Made by a program: the position numbers and the translations under genes | Shown here: piece after piece, positions 26,584-35,797 of the stretch | How positions within the stretch are numbered: the stretch's first letter is position 1 | Layout of the letters: each line of letters opens with the position of its first letter | The notes under the pieces: generated by a model | What the model saw: the letters and a program-made list of their open reading frames with translations, nothing else | The model's database searches: none | What the model was told of the DNA's origin: nothing | Origin: Pseudoalteromonas sp049257235 | Lineage (GTDB): Bacteria > Pseudomonadota > Gammaproteobacteria > Enterobacterales > Alteromonadaceae | Reading direction: 5' to 3' | Length of the DNA stretch: 64,000 nt | NCBI RefSeq assembly: GCF_049257235.1 | Contig: NZ_JBMMUF010000001.1 | Span: 552,269-616,268 of the forward strand

Positions 26584-27747
26584 TTAGTGATACAGCAAAT
26601 AAGGGGCACGCCGCGCTTTAAATTCATCTAAGTCTGCCTGCCATGTTTGTTTGATGTCATGTTCTGACTTACCTGATTCGATTGCTGTGCGAAGCGCATC
26701 GGTACCCGCTAACTTATCCATAAAATCGGCACTGGTAAAAAACGTCATGTTGCGCATTTTGAAGCGCTCATGAGCGGCTATAAGCCAGCCTAAATCCAGC
26801 CCACGCACCTTACTTTGGCGCAAATCTAGCCCTTGAACGTGTTTGCCATTTAATTTGGGATTGCTGGCAGCACCGGCAATAGGCCGCGGTGAGAACGTAA
26901 ACTCACCTAATGAAACCTCATCATGACCCAGCACTTGAAATGGAAAGTCTGTACCACGGCCAATACTCACAGGTGTTGCTTCAAAAAAGCATAATGATGG
27001 ATACAAGCCGATGGCTTGGTCATTAGGCAGATTTGGACTGGGTTTAATCGGCAGCGAATACGCCATATCACGCGTGTAGTTAGCCACAGGGATCACGGTG
27101 AGTTCTGGCACGAGGCCCTCATCAAGCCAGTGTTCGCCAACAATCATCTGTGCCAATTCGCCCACAGTCATACCGTGCAACACAGGGATCGGATGCATGC
27201 CCACAAAAGAGCGAAACGGCTCTTTCAATACTGGGCCATCAACATAAGCAATATTAGGGTTTGGTCTATCAAGCACGATAAATGGCACCCCAGCCTGCGC
27301 ACTCGCTTGCATCATGTAATGCATTGAACTGATATAAGTGTAAAAGCGCACACCCACATCTTGAATGTCAAAGATCACCACATCGACTTGTTGCATCACT
27401 TCAAGGCTTGGTTGCTTGTTCTTGCCATAGATAGAAATGATGGGCAGTCCAGTTTTGCTATCAATTGCTGAGTTGACATGGGCTCCAGCATCATGGTCGC
27501 CACGAAAGCCATGCTCTGGCGCAAAAATCGCGGTCACGTTAATGCTTTTTGCTAATAACGCGTCCACCAAATGAGCACCGCCCACTGTCGAGGTTTGATT
27601 TACCACCAAAGCCACACGCTTGCCTTTAAGAAGCGGGATATAGAGCTCAAACTGACTTGCCCCCACCTCAATACTGTTAGCGTGAAGCGTTTGCGGCACG
27701 CTCAGTGCGAGTACAAAACTGAATAAAGTTATGATGCGCTTAAGCAT
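26584..27747 (-). CDS. namZ: Exo-beta-N-acetylmuramidase NamZ (DUF1343, GH171)
   Basis: 387 residues with a signal peptide (SVPQTLHA). DUF1343 proteins were shown in Bacillus and Tannerella to be NamZ enzymes of family GH171 that release MurNAc from the non-reducing end of peptidoglycan fragments. Conserved segments visible are VALVVNQTS near the start, FAPEHGFRGDHDAG with the probable catalytic Glu, YGKNKQP, VDVVIFDIQDVGVRFYTYISSMHYMM, LDRPNPN and PSPNLPN. It is last in the operon and overlaps murQ by 8 bp, so its product MurNAc feeds the kinase/etherase pair. Location is periplasmic. Confidence 0.92.
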   Translation of the reverse strand: MLKRIITLFSFVLALSVPQTLHANSIEVGASQFELYIPLLKGKRVALVVNQTSTVGGAHLVDALLAKSINVTAIFAPEHGFRGDHDAGAHVNSAIDSKTGLPIISIYGKNKQPSLEVMQQVDVVIFDIQDVGVRFYTYISSMHYMMQASAQAGVPFIVLDRPNPNIAYVDGPVLKEPFRSFVGMHPIPVLHGMTVGELAQMIVGEHWLDEGLVPELTVIPVANYTRDMAYSLPIKPSPNLPNDQAIGLYPSLCFFEATPVSIGRGTDFPFQVLGHDEVSLGEFTFSPRPIAGAASNPKLNGKHVQGLDLRQSKVRGLDLGWLIAAHERFKMRNMTFFTSADFMDKLAGTDALRTAIESGKSEHDIKQTWQADLDEFKARRAPYLLYH

Positions 27748-28684
27748 CTTCTTCGACCTCTTGCACTGCCGCGCGTAAGAAACCTTTATTGTTGTCTAAA
27801 AGCGCTTGACCTTGCTCTGCGGTTTTACCAGTAAGCAACATTAAAATCGCCAATTTAGCGCTTTGCTCAGCGTGCGTTAGGGCTTCAACAGCCTCTTGCT
27901 CGGTACATTCCGTAGCCTGCATAACAATGCGCACAGCCCGAGCTTTGAGCTTGTCATTACTGGCGTTAACATCAACCATAAGGTTTCGATATACCTTACC
28001 TGAGCGGATCATGCTGGCGGTGCTGAGCATATTAAGTACGAGTTTTTGCGCTGTGCCCGACTTCATTCGCGTTGAACCGGTAAGCGCTTCAGGGCCAACC
28101 ACTGCAGCCAATGGAATATCTGCGGCATTGAGCACAGCTGAATTAGGAGAGCAAGCCACTCCCACGGTGACACACCCTTGCTCTTTGGCATAATTTAGCG
28201 CCGAAACCACATAAGGAGTGCGGCCACTAGCTGCAATCCCGACAACGACATCATCTGCACTTAATTGGTGGTTGTGTAAGTCTTGGATTGCCATCTCGGT
28301 GTTATCTTCTGCGCCTTCGACTGCGGTTTGAATCGCTTTTTCACCACCAGCAATAATGCCAATCACTTGGCTTGGGTCGACACTGAAAGTCGGTGGGCAC
28401 TCAGCCGCATCTAACACCCCTAAGCGGCCACTGGTTCCCGCGCCGATGTAGATAAGACGCGCACCTTTGCTAAATGCACAGACAATGGCATCAACAGCTT
28501 GTGCGATATGAGGAATGATTTCTTTGAGTGCTGGCGCAACTTTCTGATCTTCATCATTAAGTTTGCGAAGAATGTCTTCGGTGGGCAGCAGATCAATATC
28601 TAAAGTTGCAGGATTCTGCCCTTCAGAAACAATCGTATTTAACTCTTTTAACAGCTTAGAACGACGCTCGTTTTGTAAACTCAT
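27740..28684 (-). CDS. murQ: N-acetylmuramic acid 6-phosphate etherase
   Basis: Cleaves the lactyl ether of MurNAc-6-phosphate to give GlcNAc-6-phosphate and D-lactate. 314 residues from the ATG at 28684 (MSLQNERR; GGTGGA upstream). SIS-fold signatures IYIGAGTSGRLGVLDAAECPPTF and VVGIAASGRTPYV are intact, with GSTRMKSGTAQKLVLNMLST and VNASNDKLKARAV further on, then a C-terminal UBA-like helical segment. Full length for the family. It starts 4 bp after the kinase gene and overlaps namZ by 8 bp. Confidence 0.97.
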   Translation of the reverse strand: MSLQNERRSKLLKELNTIVSEGQNPATLDIDLLPTEDILRKLNDEDQKVAPALKEIIPHIAQAVDAIVCAFSKGARLIYIGAGTSGRLGVLDAAECPPTFSVDPSQVIGIIAGGEKAIQTAVEGAEDNTEMAIQDLHNHQLSADDVVVGIAASGRTPYVVSALNYAKEQGCVTVGVACSPNSAVLNAADIPLAAVVGPEALTGSTRMKSGTAQKLVLNMLSTASMIRSGKVYRNLMVDVNASNDKLKARAVRIVMQATECTEQEAVEALTHAEQSAKLAILMLLTGKTAEQGQALLDNNKGFLRAAVQEVEEDA

Positions 28685-28688
28685 TGAA

Positions 28689-29558
28689 TTAATTCCACCT
28701 ATTCTTGCTTTTCGCCAACATATAAGCACCGTCTAGGGCGAATCCTTTTGCAGGCTGCACCATCTGCTGACACTCACGTGACAATAATGGGGCCGTATTG
28801 TGCGCTAAACCGCCCAACAATACCACCGGCAAGTCAAAATTAGCGCGGGTGCGCTTTATCAGTGCTTCAACCGCCTGAATGTGTTTGCTCAGTACGTCGT
28901 CCGCATATTGACATTGCCCATGGTATTGCCATGGTAATTCGCTCAACTGGGCAAAATCGGCCACACTCGCATTCGCAACCCATTGATTTATCGAGGCTCT
29001 ATCCGAACCTATGCACTCAACCAATGCCCCCAACACTCCCGTTATTGGCCATGCGGAATCAATTGCCGACATTAACGCCTGTATAAGCAAAGCACCGAGA
29101 CGCGCACCACTGCCTTCATCGCCAAGCAAAAAGCCCCAGCCCCCGACTAAATGCGTACTGCCATCGGCGAGTAAACGCATACCTACAGAGCCAGTTCCAA
29201 TGGCAACACAGGCGACGGGCTCGCCAAGGTTGGCGCCGTATGCACTCGTTAACGCGTCACTGACAACAAGCACATGAGTAAAGCCGCATTGTTGCAGCTT
29301 TTCTTGCAATACATTTCTCGCCTCAAGGTTTGTTGCCCCAGCAACGCCAACAACAATCTCTGCGTCATTCACGTTAACATTTGCCCGAGTAAGCAATGCC
29401 TCACTTTGACTGATAATGCTGTGGCAACTTGCTGATAGGTCATAACTTAACGATGAGCCTGCGCCTTGGCTTTGCTCAACAATACACCCCTCAGGGTTAT
29501 ACAGGCGTAACGCCGTTTTTGTGCCGCCACCGTCAACGGCCAACACCCACTTAGTCAT
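28689..29558 (-). CDS. murK: BadF-type amino-sugar kinase (MurK-like)
   Basis: About 289 residues of the BadF/BadG/BcrA ATPase family, which includes MurNAc/GlcNAc kinase MurK and glucosamine kinases. ATP-binding loops VDGGGTKTALRLY (near the N-terminus), AIGTGSVGMRLLADG and GGWGFLLGDEGSGARLG, and the late VVLLGGLAHN are present. No PTS transporter is encoded here, so this kinase would supply the MurNAc-6-phosphate that MurQ needs. The ATG at 29558 has AGGTGA just upstream and overlaps the symporter stop by 8 bp. Specificity for MurNAc versus GlcNAc cannot be read from sequence. Confidence 0.88.
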   Translation of the reverse strand: MTKWVLAVDGGGTKTALRLYNPEGCIVEQSQGAGSSLSYDLSASCHSIISQSEALLTRANVNVNDAEIVVGVAGATNLEARNVLQEKLQQCGFTHVLVVSDALTSAYGANLGEPVACVAIGTGSVGMRLLADGSTHLVGGWGFLLGDEGSGARLGALLIQALMSAIDSAWPITGVLGALVECIGSDRASINQWVANASVADFAQLSELPWQYHGQCQYADDVLSKHIQAVEALIKRTRANFDLPVVLLGGLAHNTAPLLSRECQQMVQPAKGFALDGAYMLAKSKNRWN

Positions 29559-31122
29559 CACTCACCTGCCGACTTTTACGCCCCATTGCACACACCAAGG
29601 TTGCCAATGCTGTACCTATGCAGAGTTGCCAAGTAAAACCAAGATTAAATTGCCATGTGCTAGGCAGTACCACCTCTTGCACGTATGGCTGCATAATGAG
29701 CGTTGCTACGAAGCCAATTATCAAAGCCGCTAATACAGAAGATTCGCTGCCACGCCCCAAAAATAAAGTTGTTAAATACACGCCCAATAATCCGGAATAG
29801 GAAAAAACCATCACGCTCAGTGCAAATTTAAGCAAAGGCATTTGCGAATACTGCTGCCAGAAGTAACACAAAATTGCCATTGCCCCCAATGCGCAAGAAA
29901 CGCCTGACATAGCCCAACGGCCAACCACCACATAATGATGGTCATCAGTTTCTTTGGCATGTTTTTCATGCCATGGTTTATAGATGTCTTGCACGACCAC
30001 CGATGCCATGGAGCTTAGTCCTGAGTTAAGTGTAGATATCGCTGCGGCGATAATGCCAATAGTCACCAGTCCTTTCACACCAGCAGGGATTTCATTGAGT
30101 ACGTAGTGCATAAACACCGTGATTTTCTCGCCGTTAAACTGGCCAACGTTAGAACCATCTACTGCTCCCATCATGATATCTGGGCGCTGGTAGAACACAT
30201 ATAACAGCAGGCCAATCACGATAAATAGCAACATCACGGGGATCACCATGGCAATACTCAACATGATTGCTCGACTTCCTGAGCGCGCATCTTTACAGGT
30301 CAGCACCCGCTGAGTCATATCTTGGTCAAGGCCAAAGGCGGCGATATTAAGGAGCACAAAACCGGTCAATACTGAGGCCATGTTGAACACCCCTGCAGGT
30401 GAGAAATCGAGATCAAACTTAAACAAGGCAAGCTTGGAGTCTTGTCCCGATGTAGGGTGGCGCAACGCGTCAACGATGGTGGCAAAGTCTGCAGGAATAG
30501 CGAGCCATAAACTGATAATCACACACACAGCGGCACCGGTGTAAACGATACATTGAATCACGTCAGAGTAAATCACAGTGCGGATGCCACCAAATATGGT
30601 GTACGCAATACCTACAACCACCAGCACGATGGTAGCAATAATGACGCTACTTGGCGCAATATTACCATAGAGGATCATCGCCACAGCGATAGCAGCCATA
30701 TATAAACGTGCACCACTTGCGAACACGCGACCGAAGAGATACATCAGTCCTGCACGTTGCTTCGCTTTGGGGCCAACTTGTTGCTCCAATAACTCATACA
30801 CGGTGTAAACACGATACCGATAAAACCGTGGGATCAACACTTGGGCCACAATAATGGCCGCTATAAATGCACCTATGTTAGTTGCTAAATAGGATAGATC
30901 TCCTTGATAACCTTGATCTGGCCCACCAATAAAGGTTGCTGCTGATTGTGAGGTTGCCAGTACCGACACAGCAACCATCCATGTTGGCATCGCGTTACCA
31001 CCGAGAAAATACTCTGCTGAGGTCTGCGCCTTTTTGCGGTTAAACCACCACGCGGTGATGGCAATAAGGGCCGCGTAGGCACCGAATACCAGCCAATCGA
31101 GGGGCTCATAATGTGCGTTCAT
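29551..31122 (-). CDS. Sodium/solute symporter (SSS family), probable MurNAc transporter
   Basis: 523 residues with about 13 transmembrane helices of the SSS family. Segments such as YFLGGNAMPTWMVAVSVLATSQSAATFIGGPDQGY (helix 1-2 region) and GLVTIGIIAAAISTLNSGLSSMASVVVQDIY (sodium-site helix 8) are typical. In Tannerella a transporter MurT in a murT-murK-murQ locus takes up MurNAc; here the same three functions sit in one operon, so MurNAc or a related amino sugar is the likely substrate (inference). It is 18 bp after the YkuD gene and overlaps the kinase gene. Confidence 0.85.
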   Translation of the reverse strand: MNAHYEPLDWLVFGAYAALIAITAWWFNRKKAQTSAEYFLGGNAMPTWMVAVSVLATSQSAATFIGGPDQGYQGDLSYLATNIGAFIAAIIVAQVLIPRFYRYRVYTVYELLEQQVGPKAKQRAGLMYLFGRVFASGARLYMAAIAVAMILYGNIAPSSVIIATIVLVVVGIAYTIFGGIRTVIYSDVIQCIVYTGAAVCVIISLWLAIPADFATIVDALRHPTSGQDSKLALFKFDLDFSPAGVFNMASVLTGFVLLNIAAFGLDQDMTQRVLTCKDARSGSRAIMLSIAMVIPVMLLFIVIGLLLYVFYQRPDIMMGAVDGSNVGQFNGEKITVFMHYVLNEIPAGVKGLVTIGIIAAAISTLNSGLSSMASVVVQDIYKPWHEKHAKETDDHHYVVVGRWAMSGVSCALGAMAILCYFWQQYSQMPLLKFALSVMVFSYSGLLGVYLTTLFLGRGSESSVLAALIIGFVATLIMQPYVQEVVLPSTWQFNLGFTWQLCIGTALATLVCAMGRKSRQVSDD

Positions 31123-31140
31123 GTATACTTTGTCTTCTTA

Positions 31141-31902
31141 TTATTTTTGTGTGTTCAAGCGAGGTAGCTGCCACTGACTTTGCTTTAGTGCGTATTCCAT
31201 GCGCGGTAAAATCACCATCAAAGGCTGTTTGTCTTTATCTAACCATGCCAACAAGGCATCCATATCTGCTTCAGCCATGGCTGTACACCCTGCTGTTGGT
31301 TTATCTGCATCCCGCCATAAATGCATGAAGATACAGCTACCCGCGCCATCAATATTATCTGGGTTATGTGCCACCACGATGCCTTTTTTGTACAGGTCAT
31401 CTTGGCTATGAATGTCACGTCGCATGGCCTCCGAAGAACCTTCTACTGCCTTTGCACCAACATTCGCGGTATTCACTAGCTGGTTGTAATACGGCGAACC
31501 TGTAACATCGATACAATAATCTTGGGCATCCATCGCCTGATAATCCAAACCGGTAGTGACAGACTCGAGATAACCAAATGCAGTACCTAGGGCAAAAATA
31601 CCCGCGGGAGCTTTCCCGTCACCTTCAACTTTTTGTTGCCCTTGTTGCGGCGCATGCAAGCCAATGCCCCACGCTAACCCCGTGCGACCAATCACGACGG
31701 CACTGGGCTCGCCGACAGCTTGCCAAGAGTCAGTAGCATCGCGCTCAAATAAGGTCATTTCGCCTTGGATATCAGTCCATGAATCAGTCACCACTACAGC
31801 AAGTTGCTGAGCGTGAGCATTAATTGGGTTCGCCTGCGCACCATGACCCCAACATAGTAGAGTTACCACACTCAGCATGAGGCTTTTTAGTTTATAATTC
31901 AT
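31141..31902 (-). CDS. L,D-transpeptidase-fold (YkuD) periplasmic protein
   Basis: 253 residues with signal peptide (GHGAQA) and a YkuD-type catalytic domain. The active-site motif is split as FMHLWRDADKPTAGCTAM with His and Cys (HxnGC). An upstream segment GDGKAPAGIFALGTAFGY matches the family's GDGKTPEG pattern. YafK-like relatives form or cut L,D-bonds to meso-DAP; here it may act as an L,D-carboxypeptidase or transpeptidase on peptidoglycan peptides (inference). The ATG at 31902 overlaps the epimerase stop (ATGA) with GGAG 7 nt upstream, so the start two codons earlier is not used. Confidence 0.88.
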   Translation of the reverse strand: MNYKLKSLMLSVVTLLCWGHGAQANPINAHAQQLAVVVTDSWTDIQGEMTLFERDATDSWQAVGEPSAVVIGRTGLAWGIGLHAPQQGQQKVEGDGKAPAGIFALGTAFGYLESVTTGLDYQAMDAQDYCIDVTGSPYYNQLVNTANVGAKAVEGSSEAMRRDIHSQDDLYKKGIVVAHNPDNIDGAGSCIFMHLWRDADKPTAGCTAMAEADMDALLAWLDKDKQPLMVILPRMEYALKQSQWQLPRLNTQK

Positions 31903-33008
31903 CGCCATACTCCGTCTGCAAGGTCTATCAGCCCATCAATGTGCGTTACTCCGAGCCCAGGCGAGCCATTGAGCACGATGCGTGGGCCTGCAAATGTTGC
32001 TCCGCCTTGCACAGGGTCATACTGTCCAAGCGCAGGGCCATCTAAGTCAATTAAGCTGATTTGCTGTGACTTGGCTGCCGCCAAGTGAGCGGCGGCAGAG
32101 ACGGCAATGCTGCCCTCTAACATACAGCCAATCATACATGGGCAGTCATAGGTAGCGGCGATATCAGCAATGCGAATCGCGCGACTTAAACCACCACTTT
32201 TCATTAATTTAATATTGATAATGTCTATAGCACCGCGCTCTAGCAAAGTGATCACCTGCTTGGGAGAGAAAGCACTTTCGTCGGCCATGATTTTTGATTG
32301 CACGCGCTGGCGAATATAGTGTAAACCATCGATATCATGGGCTTTCACGGGCTGCTCCACCAGCTCAAGCTTAATTCCTGCACTTTCAATTCGTTGCAAT
32401 GCATCGACTGTTTGTTTAGCGTCCCACCCTTGGTTCACGTCCAAACGCAGTGCGGCTTTACTCCCTACATGAGAGGCGATAGCGTGCACCCGCTTAATGT
32501 CTTGTTCAACCTCGTTGCCAATTTTAATTTTCAGTACGTCAAAGCCGTTAGCGAGGGCAATATCACAGTCTGCCAGCATTTTATCTATGCTATCTACGCT
32601 AATAGTCACGTCTGTCTTTAATTCACTTTGCACTGCACCCAAAGCTTGATGCAAAGGCAAACCAAGGTGCTGGCTCCAAAGATCATAAAGCGCTATTTCC
32701 AACGCGGCTTTGGCGCTACTGTTTGCCACCACGACACCCGCCAAATGGTCACACAACGCATTGATATTGCGTACATCTTGGCCAATAAGCTGAGGCGCCA
32801 TTACGCTACTAATAATGCTCATCATCGACTGGTGTGTATCGCCCGTAATAACCGGCGTACTAGGGGCGCTGCCATAACCTGTTTTGCCGCACTGGGTATC
32901 TATCATTACCACTAAATCTTCAATGCTTGAAACGGTGCGCAGCGCTGTTTTAAACGGAGTATGTAGCGGCACTGACATACGTGCAAAGCGAACTGACTGA
33001 ATCTTCAT
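31899..33008 (-). CDS. L-Ala-D/L-Glu epimerase (enolase superfamily)
   Basis: 369 residues, AEE/YcjG-type dipeptide epimerase. Enolase-superfamily motifs: catalytic Lys pair in DVLKIKIGN, metal ligands in LRLDVNQGWD, LVEQPV and MADESAF, second catalytic Lys in IINIKLMKSGGLSRA, and CMIGCMLEGSIAV. It converts L-Ala-D-Glu from murein peptides to L-Ala-L-Glu for catabolism. It overlaps both neighbours by ATGA, which places it between the endopeptidase that would release the dipeptide and the YkuD gene. Confidence 0.92.
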   Translation of the reverse strand: MKIQSVRFARMSVPLHTPFKTALRTVSSIEDLVVMIDTQCGKTGYGSAPSTPVITGDTHQSMMSIISSVMAPQLIGQDVRNINALCDHLAGVVVANSSAKAALEIALYDLWSQHLGLPLHQALGAVQSELKTDVTISVDSIDKMLADCDIALANGFDVLKIKIGNEVEQDIKRVHAIASHVGSKAALRLDVNQGWDAKQTVDALQRIESAGIKLELVEQPVKAHDIDGLHYIRQRVQSKIMADESAFSPKQVITLLERGAIDIINIKLMKSGGLSRAIRIADIAATYDCPCMIGCMLEGSIAVSAAAHLAAAKSQQISLIDLDGPALGQYDPVQGGATFAGPRIVLNGSPGLGVTHIDGLIDLADGVWR

Positions 33009-34429
33009 TGCACAGTGCCTGCGGCAATGCGTTTTATGGCATAGGTTTTATCTAGGTATGATGTGCTGGCATTTAAATGCAATGGCAACAGCGGCGTGAC
33101 CGACACACCGTTGAGTTCACCGTCATAAAACTCATCGTTGTCTTTGAGGTAACCCAACCCTTTGACATCATGAATCACATAAGGCTCACCGTCATAATCG
33201 CCGATATACATCATTACGTGGCCGGGAATGTAAATCAGATCCCCTACCTGCATATTGTTAAGTACTGCCAGCTTTTGCTGAGATGTTGCGCTGCTATCAA
33301 AGCGCCAATTTTGGCCATATTCCCCTGCACCTTGCCACGAGGAATTACGAGGCATCAGCACGCCAAAGGTTTTGTATATTTCACCAACAAAGCCGGTGCA
33401 GTCACGCGCCTTGTAGTCATGCCCCCACCCATAGCGCTCACCTAAAAATTTAAAGCCTTGAGCAATGAGGTTGTGGCTGGTCAAAGGTAAATAGCCAACA
33501 GTGACATCGCTGGAGCGTGGCAACAGTGCCGTATTAAAGCTAAGCGTGCCGTCGCTGTTACGCACAGGTAATTTTACAATATAACTAGCAAAGCTATTTT
33601 GGCCATGAGTAAGATGCTCAATATCTTGTTGTGGCATCAGCGCCAAGCGCACCCCCATATCAAGTTGCACTTGCGACACGTGCGGTTTGTTTGGCACAAA
33701 TGTGGTGTCGACTTTATCACCTGTAACCACGATAAAGTCTTTCGCATGCATGTAATCACGTATTTCGGCCTTGTTACCCACCGCTATATCGGATTTTTTT
33801 ACCCAGGCGGTGTAGTTGTAGGCGGCAACTAAATACCATTGCTTATCAGCGCTTTGGTGCAATATCGCCACTGCTTCTCCAGGGAATGCGCCACTTTCTT
33901 GAAAACGATCTAAATCAACATCCATTTCGGCATTGAGGACGCGATCATCCGTTGGAAAAGTACGCAACGAGGTGCGGGTGACAACCATTCCAAAGTGCAC
34001 TTTGTTACTTTCTTTAATTGCACCTATGTTGGTATTGGCATGATAGCGAGCAAAATCTGCTTCAGTGAGCGCTGTGCCATCAACATAAAATCGAGGGCTT
34101 GATGGCGTTGAACTGGTGTTTCCAATAGTGGCCCTAAGTTGTTGTGCACTGAGCTCACTAGAATAAGCGAGCGGGTCAATCACGTGTTTGTTGGTGGCAA
34201 TCAAATCGCGGTTAAACGCCTGTATTTGTGCTCTGTTCATTATTGGTGTGTGATCAGCGTGGCGCTCTAACCAAAACGAGGGGGAAAGCATAACCTGCTG
34301 CACTTGAGGCACATCGCTCACAAAAGGTGCAACACCTTGCATCGACGAGGGCTCTGCATAACTATGCGCAGCGCCCATCAGAGCGCTTAGCACTATAACT
34401 GACAATAATGACTTACGGCTTTTATTCAT
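33005..34429 (-). CDS. SH3 / NlpC-P60 gamma-D-glutamyl endopeptidase
   Basis: 474 residues from ATG 34429 (GGAGA 6 nt upstream), with signal peptide ending SYA. An N-terminal helical region, two SH3-like segments (about 150-215 and 260-310), then an NlpC/P60 domain with Cys344 (ARDCTGF), His404 (PGHVMMYIG) and His420 (IHDVKG). YkfC-type relatives cut gamma-D-Glu-meso-DAP bonds and release L-Ala-D-Glu, the substrate of the epimerase coded by the next gene (4-bp overlap). It heads the seven-gene operon that ends with namZ. Confidence 0.92.
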   Translation of the reverse strand: MNKSRKSLLSVIVLSALMGAAHSYAEPSSMQGVAPFVSDVPQVQQVMLSPSFWLERHADHTPIMNRAQIQAFNRDLIATNKHVIDPLAYSSELSAQQLRATIGNTSSTPSSPRFYVDGTALTEADFARYHANTNIGAIKESNKVHFGMVVTRTSLRTFPTDDRVLNAEMDVDLDRFQESGAFPGEAVAILHQSADKQWYLVAAYNYTAWVKKSDIAVGNKAEIRDYMHAKDFIVVTGDKVDTTFVPNKPHVSQVQLDMGVRLALMPQQDIEHLTHGQNSFASYIVKLPVRNSDGTLSFNTALLPRSSDVTVGYLPLTSHNLIAQGFKFLGERYGWGHDYKARDCTGFVGEIYKTFGVLMPRNSSWQGAGEYGQNWRFDSSATSQQKLAVLNNMQVGDLIYIPGHVMMYIGDYDGEPYVIHDVKGLGYLKDNDEFYDGELNGVSVTPLLPLHLNASTSYLDKTYAIKRIAAGTVQ

Positions 34430-34518
34430 TGTTATTCTCCGAGCGCGACTTGGGAAAAACCCAGCTATCACTTAATTGCTTTATCCTAGCAAACTATTTC
34501 TATAACAAACACCACTTA

Positions 34519-34534
34519 GGAATACTTTATTCTT
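34519..34534 (-). promoter_or_regulatory. Candidate MurR-type operator upstream of NlpC/P60 operon
   Basis: GGAATACTTTATTCTT, an imperfect inverted repeat overlapping the stop codon of the SxxK hydrolase gene, 90 bp upstream of the operon's first ATG. It has the same arms as the site at 25436-25450 with one extra base between them. Confidence 0.35.
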
Positions 34535-35783
34535 TTAATTGTGTAAGTGCACGAATTAACAATGACTCCAATTTCCGCCCTGCATGAACAACCTGGCTTT
34601 CACTGGCCCCTGAAACCCCTACCTGAGCGGCAATGGTGAACGAGCGACTTGTGGCATCATGTGGTAAACACACCTGAGCAATTAACACTTGTTCGCTTTG
34701 GCCTCGCGTTTCACTCGGGCCCCAACCAATCTTTTGCCATACGCGCCATTTCCCATCGGAGCTATTCTCCAGCCAATGTATCGCCTCACTCGACTCTTTA
34801 TTGCCAAAAGCGCGAGCGATGGCATGATGTAATGACAGCCCAATGCCTTTGCTCATACCGCCAATTGCGTTTGGGTGACCATAAAACAACACCTCTATAT
34901 CCTCAGCCGTCAAATTTGGATGTGCGGTTGAAGGTTCCAAAGAGTGCATACTTAATCGTTTTAACCATTCAGCTTGGGCAAGCGTTGTCATCGGTTTGTT
35001 GCCCGTTAAGGCGCAACTATCACAACGGTATGTCTGATAATGCGGATCGTCACTGGCCTTTAGAAAATATGGTGCCGCGACCACTTCGTTACCTTGCTGC
35101 CAGTTCAAATTACTGGGTGTAAACACCTCGTTGGCATAGGCACCACTGAAATGAATACTGGGATCATCCAGTTTTAGCCATGTGTCGTGAAACAGACTGC
35201 TGAGGTGACCTCGTGTGGCTAAGTTGGCGAAGTAAGTGGCAATGGCGTTGGAGTTACCATCTGCAGCCCCTTCTGCTTGATAACTATGAATACTGGTAAT
35301 AAGGTCAACCACAGGCACATCACCGGCCTTAGCAAGTGCTCCGACATTTCCCTTAGCGCGCATATGACTGAGTGCACCTGTAATCGCCATCACTTTGGAA
35401 CTACTCCATGGCTCATACACCTGACTCTGAGTGCGATTGGCAAAATATTTGTAGTGCGGCACACCTTGTTTATCTTGCACGGTTTCAATTACCAAGATTC
35501 GTCCTTCCTCAGGGGGGATATTAAAGTAGTCCCACTGTGCATCAAGGCGCTGCACCCAACCTGGTTCGTTGTAATTTATTTGCTCTGCGCTTTTACCAAA
35601 GTCATCCTTTATTGGCAGCGTGCAACTGATATTTCGCTCACTGAGATCTGTGGGCACAGGCGGCATAGCCAGCATCACAGAGTCCATATAAGCTTGCTCT
35701 ATCGGCTCAAGGACTTCTTCTGCTTGGAGTTTTCCGTGACAAAGCAAGGGCGTGGTCAAAATAACAGGCAACAAATATTTCAT
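34527..35783 (-). CDS. Periplasmic SxxK serine hydrolase, unfamiliar family
   Basis: 418 residues with signal peptide (HGKLQAEE). Penicillin-recognising motifs can be proposed: SSSK in YEPWSSSKVMAITGAL (near residue 127), a GNSNAIATYF segment (SxN-like, about 178) and KIGWG (KTG-like, about 353). A central insertion holds a CDSC pair that could form a disulfide. I do not know a named family for it; class-A beta-lactamase or DD-peptidase fold is most likely. It lies 97 bp upstream of the endopeptidase operon on the same strand, so a role in peptidoglycan peptide trimming is inferred. Confidence 0.75.
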   Translation of the reverse strand: MKYLLPVILTTPLLCHGKLQAEEVLEPIEQAYMDSVMLAMPPVPTDLSERNISCTLPIKDDFGKSAEQINYNEPGWVQRLDAQWDYFNIPPEEGRILVIETVQDKQGVPHYKYFANRTQSQVYEPWSSSKVMAITGALSHMRAKGNVGALAKAGDVPVVDLITSIHSYQAEGAADGNSNAIATYFANLATRGHLSSLFHDTWLKLDDPSIHFSGAYANEVFTPSNLNWQQGNEVVAAPYFLKASDDPHYQTYRCDSCALTGNKPMTTLAQAEWLKRLSMHSLEPSTAHPNLTAEDIEVLFYGHPNAIGGMSKGIGLSLHHAIARAFGNKESSEAIHWLENSSDGKWRVWQKIGWGPSETRGQSEQVLIAQVCLPHDATSRSFTIAAQVGVSGASESQVVHAGRKLESLLIRALTQLKE

Positions 35784-35797
35784 TTTATTGTTTTTAA

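Noticed and set aside
26584..27747. Beta-lactamase or lipase role for DUF1343 protein
   Set aside because: DUF1343 has been shown to be an exo-muramidase (NamZ) in other bacteria and the gene neighbourhood agrees.
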